Shown: piece by piece, positions 59,472 through 64,000 of the stretch
Layout: every line of letters starts with the position of its first letter
How positions within the stretch are numbered: position 1 is the first letter of the stretch
Source: Arthrobacter sp. FW305-BF8
GTDB taxonomy: Bacteria > Actinomycetota > Actinomycetes > Actinomycetales > Micrococcaceae
NCBI RefSeq assembly: GCF_021789315.1
Contig: NZ_CP084561.1
Coordinates: 4,464,001-4,528,000, forward strand
Length of the DNA stretch: 64,000 nucleotides
Reading direction: 5' to 3'
The notes under the pieces: generated by a model
What the model was told of the DNA's origin: nothing
Databases searched by the model: none
The model's input: the letters and a program-made list of their open reading frames with translations, nothing else
Position numbers and translations under genes: made by a program

Positions 59472-60110
59472 ATGCAGATCATCCGCTTCGCCCACCTCAA
59501 ACCCCAGCCCTGGCGCAACGGCGGCGGTGTCACCCGCGAGCTGGCCAGCCATCGCGGCGGCACTTCAGCTGGGGCCACGTCATCGGACGGCGGCGCGTGG
59601 GACTGGAGGGTCAGCATCGCCGACGTCACCAGTGCCGGGGAGTATTCCCCCTTTCCGGGGATGGAACGAGTGCTGACCGTGGTCGAGGGCGAGCTGCTGT
59701 TGCTGGCCGTGGATGGGACCGAGCACCCGCTCGAAAAGTACCGGCCCTTCCGGTTTTCCGGCGGTGCGGCCTCCTCCTCGGCCCTGCCCACCGGGGATGT
59801 CCGCAACCTCAACGTCATCGCCCGGGAGGGCGCCTTCAAGGCGTACACCTCCATCGTGGAGCTGTCCAAGAAGCGAGCCCATCCCGTGTTCGAGGGCCAG
59901 CTGGGCATCCTGCTGCAGGGCCAGGCAGCGGTCAGTCCTGGGAATGCCGGGCAGGACAGTGGCGGCGGGCAGGACAGCGGCGGAGGGCAGGACGGCGCGC
60001 CCGTGGCACTGAACCGCTACGACTCAGTGGTGGGCTCGGACAGCCAAACACCGGAAATCCTGGGCCGCGGATTTCTGGCCGTGGCGTCCATTGATCCCCT
60101 GACCAGCTAA
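59472..60110 (+). CDS. hutD: HutD-family protein
   Basis: A 212-aa cupin-like HutD/Ves protein: LKPQPWRNGGGVTRELA at the N-terminus is the family signature, followed by WRVSIADVTSAGEYSPFPGMERVLTVVEGE. HutD is linked to histidine utilisation control or urocanate handling, but hut genes are absent here, so the role is uncertain. A GQDSGG repeat region (about 160-175) forms an insert before the last strand. Confidence 0.9.
   Translation: MQIIRFAHLKPQPWRNGGGVTRELASHRGGTSAGATSSDGGAWDWRVSIADVTSAGEYSPFPGMERVLTVVEGELLLLAVDGTEHPLEKYRPFRFSGGAASSSALPTGDVRNLNVIAREGAFKAYTSIVELSKKRAHPVFEGQLGILLQGQAAVSPGNAGQDSGGGQDSGGGQDGAPVALNRYDSVVGSDSQTPEILGRGFLAVASIDPLTS
59949..59999. repeat. 18-bp in-frame repeats in the hutD gene
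   Basis: Near-identical units beginning GGGCAGGACAG occur at 59949, 59967 and (shortened) 59985, coding for GQDSGG repeats in a probable surface loop. Confidence 0.7.
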
Positions 60111-60140
60111 CAGCTCTGGTCCGCAGGAGGTGCCGGACCC

Positions 60141-60146
60141 TAGACT
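60141..60146 (+). promoter_or_regulatory. -10 box of a leaderless transcript (ferritin gene)
   Basis: TAGACT ends seven bases before the ATG at 60154. This supports the start at 60154 rather than the GTG at 60130. Confidence 0.5.
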
Positions 60147-60153
60147 CGGTGCC

Positions 60154-60684
60154 ATGACCAAGTCAAAATTCAGCGACCTCCTGCTGCTGCAGATAGGCAA
60201 CGAATTCGCAGCCTCGCAGCAGTACATTGCCGTGGCCGTCTGGTTCGCCAACCAGGATCTCCCCCAACTCGCCAGGTACTTCTACCGGCAGTCGGTGGAG
60301 GAACGCAACCACGCCATGATGATGGTGCAGTACATGGTGGACCGCGGCGTTTCCGTCAGCATCCCCGGCGTACCCGCCGTCCGCAATGACTTCGCCTCCG
60401 TCACCGACCCGCTGGCACTCGCGCTGCAGCAGGAGAAGGAAGTCACCCGCAGCATCGAAAGCCTCTTCCGCGCAGCCCGCGCCGAGGACGATGCCCTCGG
60501 CGAGCAGTTCATGCTCTGGTTCCTCAAAGAGCAGGTGGAGGAAGTCGCCTCGATGACCACCCTCCTGAACATCGCCGAACGGGCGGACAACACCTTCGAC
60601 ATCGAGAACTTTGTCGCCCGGGAAACCATCGGCGACGGCGGCCGCGATGCCGCAGCGCCGGAGGCGGCCGGCGGCGCCCTCTGA
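60154..60684 (+). CDS. Ferritin
   Basis: A 176-aa ferritin-like four-helix protein. FSDLLLLQIGNEFAASQQYIA and SVEERNHAMMMVQYM hold the first metal-binding Glu and the Glu-x2-His pair of the ferroxidase centre; QEKEVTRSIESL and LWFLKEQVEEVASM provide the others. No haem-binding Met characteristic of bacterioferritin is clear. It stores iron in the cytoplasm. The last 20 residues are a Gly/Ala-rich tail. Confidence 0.92.
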   Translation: MTKSKFSDLLLLQIGNEFAASQQYIAVAVWFANQDLPQLARYFYRQSVEERNHAMMMVQYMVDRGVSVSIPGVPAVRNDFASVTDPLALALQQEKEVTRSIESLFRAARAEDDALGEQFMLWFLKEQVEEVASMTTLLNIAERADNTFDIENFVARETIGDGGRDAAAPEAAGGAL

Positions 60685-60757
60685 TCGGGGGCCGCTGGCG
60701 GTGAGCTTTGCCACCAACGGTGGCCGCCGCCGTCGGGCGTTGCTAGGGTGAAAACCA

Positions 60758-60825
60758 AGGTCCCCTTCCGCGGACCTCCGGACGACGGTTCAGTACCCGG
60801 TGCGCGACAAGACTGGCCAAAGGAT
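60758..60825 (+). promoter_or_regulatory. Guanidine-III riboswitch upstream of the SMR gene pair
   Basis: The segment 60778-60818 reads CCGGACGA, then TACCCGGT (60794-60801), then GACAAGAC (60806-60813), in the order, spacing and flanking pairing (GGTTCAG with CTGGCC) of the ykkC-III / guanidine-III aptamer known from Thermobifida. It is a pseudoknot class: GGAC/CCGG-type pairing between the 5' arm and the middle block. A hairpin AGGTCC/GGACCT (60758-60777) precedes it. The ribosome site AAAGGAT (60819-60825) lies immediately after the aptamer, so guanidine binding should control translation of the exporter. A -10-like TAGGGT is at 60744-60749. Confidence 0.88.
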
Positions 60826-60830
60826 CTGTC

Positions 60831-61154
60831 ATGTCGTGGTTCATCCTCATTTTTTCAGGTGCCCTCGAGGCGGTGTGGGCGGCAGCGCTGCACCGGGCGT
60901 CCCAGTCCTCCGGCCGGCGCCGGATGGCGGCCGGAGCCCTTTTCCTGGTCGCGGTCGTGGCCAGCACCGCAGGCCTCGGCATCGCCATGCAGTCCATTCC
61001 CACCGGCACCGCCTACGCAGTGTGGGTGGGCGTGGGCGTGGTGTTGACCTCCGCCTACGCGATCGTCGCCAAAGTAGAACGGCCGACGGCGGCGCGGCTC
61101 CTGCTGCTGGCCGGTATCGCCGCGTGCGTGGTTGGCCTGAAGGTGGTGGCCTGA
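60831..61154 (+). CDS. SMR-family guanidinium exporter subunit (Gdx/SugE), first
   Basis: A 107-aa, four-helix small multidrug resistance protein: SWFILIFSGALEAVWAAAL carries the essential membrane-embedded Glu in helix 1, followed by GLGIAMQSIPTGTAYAVWVGVG, the SugE/Gdx-type helix 3. It exports guanidinium by proton exchange, as supported by the guanidine-III riboswitch just upstream. It overlaps the second SMR gene by one base (TGATG), so the pair may form a heterodimer, as in YkkCD. Confidence 0.92.
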   Translation: MSWFILIFSGALEAVWAAALHRASQSSGRRRMAAGALFLVAVVASTAGLGIAMQSIPTGTAYAVWVGVGVVLTSAYAIVAKVERPTAARLLLLAGIAACVVGLKVVA

Positions 61155-61537
61155 TGCTCGCGAAGCCTGCCACGGCGTGGATTATCCTCCTCGCCTCTGC
61201 CGTCCTGGAAGCCGTCTGGGCGACGGCACTGGGCCTGTCCGACGGCCTGACCCGGCCACTACCCACCGTTGTTTTCGTGGTGACGGCCGCGCTCAGCATG
61301 CAGGGCCTGGGCATGGCGGTGAAGCACATCCCGCTCGGCACCGCCTACGCCGTCTGGGTGGGGATCGGCGCGGCGCTAACGGTCGGCTGGGCCATGGCCA
61401 CCGGCGTCGAGCCCTTCAGCCTGCTCAAGGTGCTGTTCATCGCGGGGATTGTGGGATGCGCGGCCGGACTCAAGATGCTGCCGGCCGGTTCTGCCCGCCA
61501 GCGCGGGACTCAGCGCGGGGCCGGTTCGCCTCCCTAG
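61154..61537 (+). CDS. SMR-family guanidinium exporter subunit (Gdx/SugE), second
   Basis: A 127-aa SMR protein with the same layout: AWIILLASAVLEAVWATAL with the functional Glu in helix 1, MAVKHIPLGTAYAVWVGIGAAL in helix 3, and a Gly/Arg-rich C-terminal tail of about 18 residues not seen in the first copy. Both copies keep the key glutamate, so either could work alone; the tight coupling suggests a two-subunit exporter under the same riboswitch. The tail might set membrane orientation by its positive charge. Confidence 0.91.
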   Translation: MLAKPATAWIILLASAVLEAVWATALGLSDGLTRPLPTVVFVVTAALSMQGLGMAVKHIPLGTAYAVWVGIGAALTVGWAMATGVEPFSLLKVLFIAGIVGCAAGLKMLPAGSARQRGTQRGAGSPP

Positions 61538-61552
61538 GCTGGGTCTCATCCC

Positions 61553-61558
61553 TAGACT
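61553..61558 (+). promoter_or_regulatory. -10 box of a leaderless transcript (MBL hydrolase)
   Basis: TAGACT ends six bases before the ATG at 61565; no ribosome-binding site lies between. Confidence 0.5.
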
Positions 61559-61564
61559 GGCCTC

Positions 61565-62215
61565 ATGGACACGCTCATTCACTCACTTCGGGACATCACC
61601 ATCCGCCGGATCTCGGTCAGCGAGATGGACAACAACGTGTATCTGCTGACGGCAAAGGGGTCCGGAGCGCAGCTGCTGATTGACGCCGCTGATGACCTGC
61701 CGGCCATCCAGAGTCTGCTGGCGGATGCCACGGCGGACACTTCAGGCGAGCCCAAGCTGGCGCTCATCGCCACCACGCACCAGCACTGGGACCACGTGCG
61801 CGCACTGCCGGGCCTCGTTGAAGCCACCGGAGCCAAGACCGCCGCGGGCACGGAAGACGCCCCGGAACTGCCTGTAACGGTGGACGTGCTGCTGGACCAC
61901 GGCGACGTCGGGAACTTCGACGGGTTCGACGTCACCGCCGTCCACCTGCGCGGCCACACCCCCGGCTCGGTGGCGCTCGTCTACCAGGACCCGGAGGGAC
62001 CGGCCCACATCTTCTCCGGCGACTCCCTCTTCCCTGGCGGCGTGGGCAACACGCAGAAGGACCCCGAGCGGTTCAACCAACTGCTCACGGACGTCACCGA
62101 GCGGATCTTCGGCATCTACCCGGACAGCGCCGTGGTGCACCCGGGCCACGGCAAGCCCACCACGCTCGGCGCCGAGCGGCCGCACCTTGAGGAGTGGCGC
62201 GCCCGCGGCTGGTAG
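61565..62215 (+). CDS. MBL-fold metallo-hydrolase
   Basis: A 216-aa metallo-beta-lactamase-fold hydrolase with the zinc motif TTHQHWDHV (His72, His74, Asp76, His77), HLRGHTPGSVALVY and FSGDSLFPGGVGN, and a last ligand in VVHPGHGKPTTLG. It resembles glyoxalase II-type proteins. Substrate unknown. Leaderless by position of the -10 box. Followed by short repeats and a strong terminator. Confidence 0.88.
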   Translation: MDTLIHSLRDITIRRISVSEMDNNVYLLTAKGSGAQLLIDAADDLPAIQSLLADATADTSGEPKLALIATTHQHWDHVRALPGLVEATGAKTAAGTEDAPELPVTVDVLLDHGDVGNFDGFDVTAVHLRGHTPGSVALVYQDPEGPAHIFSGDSLFPGGVGNTQKDPERFNQLLTDVTERIFGIYPDSAVVHPGHGKPTTLGAERPHLEEWRARGW

Positions 62216-62218
62216 CTG

Positions 62219-62275
62219 GCGCTGCGCCCAGTGACCTGCGCTGCGCCCAGTGAGCTGCGCTGCGCTCAGTGATCT
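62219..62275. repeat. Three 19-bp direct repeats after the MBL gene
   Basis: Units GCGCTGCGCCCAGTGACCT, ...GAGCT and GCGCTGCGCTCAGTGATCT lie in tandem at 62219-62237, 62238-62256 and 62257-62275, with a truncated fourth (GCGCTACGC) running into the terminator. They begin three bases after the stop codon. Confidence 0.85.
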
Positions 62276-62280
62276 GCGCT

Positions 62281-62332
62281 ACGCAAAATGCCGGTCGCTA
62301 CGGGAATTCCCGTAGCGACCGGCATTTTGCGT
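62281..62332. terminator. 52-bp perfect palindrome, bidirectional terminator
   Basis: A 24-bp perfect stem (62281-62304 with 62309-62332) with loop AATT ends in ATTTTGCGT on both strands. It sits between the convergent MBL hydrolase and DEAD-box helicase genes. Confidence 0.9.
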
Positions 62333-62366
62333 GTCGCCAGTTACCTGGCGTGTCGTCGGCCGGGTA

Positions 62367-64000
62367 TCAGCGGCCGCGGCGCTCGTTCGACGCCGGGGCC
62401 GACGCGCGGCGCGGGGCCTTCCGGGCCGGACGTCCGTCACCGGAGCGGCCGCTGCCGCCCGACGAGGAACCGCCTGCGTATGACCCACCCGATGTGCCAC
62501 CGGTGGTGGAGGACCAGACCGGAGCGTTGCCGCCGGCCTTGCTGCCGGCCGCTGCGCGCTGGCCGGTGGCGGGACGTCCGCTGCGCTGGCCGCCGCTGGC
62601 CGGACGGCCGGTGCCGCCACGGGGGGATTCGCTGCGGGTGAAGCGGGACTCGGACCGTCCGTCCGAACCGCGTCCGGCCGATGAACGGCCACCAGCCGCA
62701 GGCACATCGTTGCGGTGCGTGGACGCAGTGCCACGGCCACGTGCGTTGCGGCGGGCAGCAGCTGCCGCAGTGGCGCGGTCCTCGTTCTGCTCAGCGACGC
62801 GGTCGGCAGCCGCACGAGCTTCGGTGCGGCCCTCGTAGGCCGCGGCCCGGCGCTCGGCGCGGGGCAGGTCCGTGCGCGGAGCCTCAGCGGAAACCCGCCC
62901 GCGCCCGCCACGGCCGCCACGGCCGCCGGCCGTGGGTGATGCCTGGCGGCGTGCGCGCTTGCGCTCCGCGTTGGCGCCGGTGGACTTGCCGGCACCCTGC
63001 TGCGGAGCTTTCGCCGCGAGGAGAGCCGCACGGGTCCGAGGATCAACCTTGTCGGCGATCGCGCCCACCAGCTCGGCAACGATCGGCGAGCTTGCGGTGA
63101 CCCGCTCGAAGCTGACCTCGACGCCGGCAGCCTTCATGAGCTTCTTGACGTCCGTCTGCTGCTCGGGCAGGGTCAGCGTGACCACGGTGCCGTCGGAGCC
63201 GGCACGGGCGGTGCGGCCGGAGCGGTGCAGGTACGCCTTGTGCTCGGTGGGCGGGTCGACGTGGATGACCAGCTCGACGTCGTCCACGTGCACGCCGCGG
63301 GCGGCGACGTCGGTGGCCACCAGGACGCGGACGTCACCGGAGGAGAACTCGGCAAGGTTGCGGTCGCGGGCGTTCTGCGACAGGTTGCCGTGCAGGTCGA
63401 CGGCGGGAATCCCGGCGTCGGTCAGGGTCTTGGCCAGCTTGCGGGCGTGGTGCTTGGTGCGCATGAACAGCACACGGCGGCCGGCGCCGGACGCCAGTTC
63501 AACGATCAGCTGCTTCTTGACGGTCTGGTCGTTGACCACCAGCACGTGGTGCTCCATGGTGGTCACGGCGGCCTGCGGATCGTCCACGGAGTGGGTCAGC
63601 GGGTTGGACAGGTAGCGCTGGACGATCTTGTCCACGCCGTTGTCCAGCGTGGCGGAGAACAGCAGGCGCTGGCCCTGGCTCGGGGTCATGTCCATGAGCT
63701 TCTTGACCACGGGCAGGAAGCCGAGGTCGGCCATGTGGTCGGCCTCGTCCAGCACCGTCACCTCGACGGCCTCGAGGGTCAGGATGCGCTGGCGGATCAG
63801 GTCCTCCAGCCGGCCCGGGCAGGCGATGACAATGTCGACGCCGGCGCGCAGCGCCTTCTCCTGACGGGCCTGGGAGATGCCGCCGTAGATCACGGTGGTG
63901 TTCAGGCCCATGGCCTTGGCCAGCGGCTCGATCGTTGCGTTGATCTGGGTGGCCAGTTCACGGGTGGGCGCCAGGACCAGGCCCATGGGGCGCCCGGGCT
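62367..64000 (-). CDS. DEAD-box RNA helicase (5' end outside window)
   Basis: At least 543 codons; the frame stays open to the window edge (…PGRPMGLVLAPTRELATQ), so motif I and the N-terminus lie beyond 64000. Visible motifs are PTRELA, TPGR-like CPGRLEDL, DEAD in VLDEADHMADLGF, SAT in LFSATLDN, and HRSGRTARAG. A basic C-terminal extension of about 200 residues is rich in Arg, Gly and Ser (RGGRGGRGR, GGTSGGSYAGGSSSGG), typical of RNA-binding cold-shock helicases of the RhlE/DeaD type. The ATG at 63986 is internal, not the start. Confidence 0.93.
   Translation of the reverse strand, partial: PGRPMGLVLAPTRELATQINATIEPLAKAMGLNTTVIYGGISQARQEKALRAGVDIVIACPGRLEDLIRQRILTLEAVEVTVLDEADHMADLGFLPVVKKLMDMTPSQGQRLLFSATLDNGVDKIVQRYLSNPLTHSVDDPQAAVTTMEHHVLVVNDQTVKKQLIVELASGAGRRVLFMRTKHHARKLAKTLTDAGIPAVDLHGNLSQNARDRNLAEFSSGDVRVLVATDVAARGVHVDDVELVIHVDPPTEHKAYLHRSGRTARAGSDGTVVTLTLPEQQTDVKKLMKAAGVEVSFERVTASSPIVAELVGAIADKVDPRTRAALLAAKAPQQGAGKSTGANAERKRARRQASPTAGGRGGRGGRGRVSAEAPRTDLPRAERRAAAYEGRTEARAAADRVAEQNEDRATAAAAARRNARGRGTASTHRNDVPAAGGRSSAGRGSDGRSESRFTRSESPRGGTGRPASGGQRSGRPATGQRAAAGSKAGGNAPVWSSTTGGTSGGSYAGGSSSGGSGRSGDGRPARKAPRRASAPASNERRGR

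Noticed and set aside
62219..62275. The 19-bp direct repeats as a CRISPR array
   Set aside because: The units are contiguous with no spacers, and no cas gene is present.

Overview
The window is high-GC DNA from an Arthrobacter/Pseudarthrobacter-type actinobacterium. The main reasons are a dimethylglycine oxidase that looks nearly identical to the characterised Arthrobacter globiformis enzyme, a mycothiol-dependent formaldehyde dehydrogenase, a DUF3073 gene, frequent GTG/TTG starts, and several genes whose -10 box lies only 6-7 bases before the start codon (leaderless mRNA). I see no tRNA, rRNA, CRISPR array or insertion sequence. Gene identities come from reading the translations; no database search was run.

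Bases 1-32740 are largely a choline / glycine betaine / one-carbon catabolism island. It opens with the end of an MHS-family transporter and an unaccompanied zwf-opcA pair. A GntR regulator follows, divergent from one-carbon module 1: purU, dmgO, fchA, folD, an 82-aa unknown protein, an FdhF/YdeP-type formate dehydrogenase, then moeA behind a structured leader RNA, and fdhD. An IclR regulator precedes a three-component Rieske betaine demethylase: oxygenase, FAD reductase and Rieske ferredoxin. Reductase and ferredoxin diverge from a mirror-symmetric promoter region. Module 2 repeats purU, dmgO and formate dehydrogenase. The leftward choline operon then carries betI, betA, betB, a choline-type APC permease, mscR and a metallo-hydrolase. 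Together these genes can take choline to betaine, dimethylglycine and sarcosine, moving the methyl carbon through CH2-THF, CHO-THF, formate and CO2, with formaldehyde handled by the mycothiol route. Sarcosine oxidase and glyA are not in the window.

Bases 32779-42839 hold signalling and envelope genes. A two-component system is followed by four overlapping genes: a receiver-PP2C phosphatase, a cellulose-synthase-like glycosyltransferase with a long helical insert in its catalytic domain, a STAS anti-sigma antagonist and an RsbW-type kinase. Convergent to these are a GAF histidine kinase and a frameshifted gene coding for a degenerate GH26-like domain joined to an OpgC-type acyltransferase.

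Bases 43093-64000 are mostly core or scattered genes: uraD-uraH-FAH, purF-purM, VOC, DUF3073, septum-formation protein, clpB under a HAIR operator, YCII, trypsin-like protease, phosphoesterase lipoprotein, DUF4031-HD fusion, YccF, MFS, trpF, hutD and ferritin. Two SMR exporter genes follow a guanidine-III riboswitch. A metallo-hydrolase and a partial DEAD-box helicase close the window.
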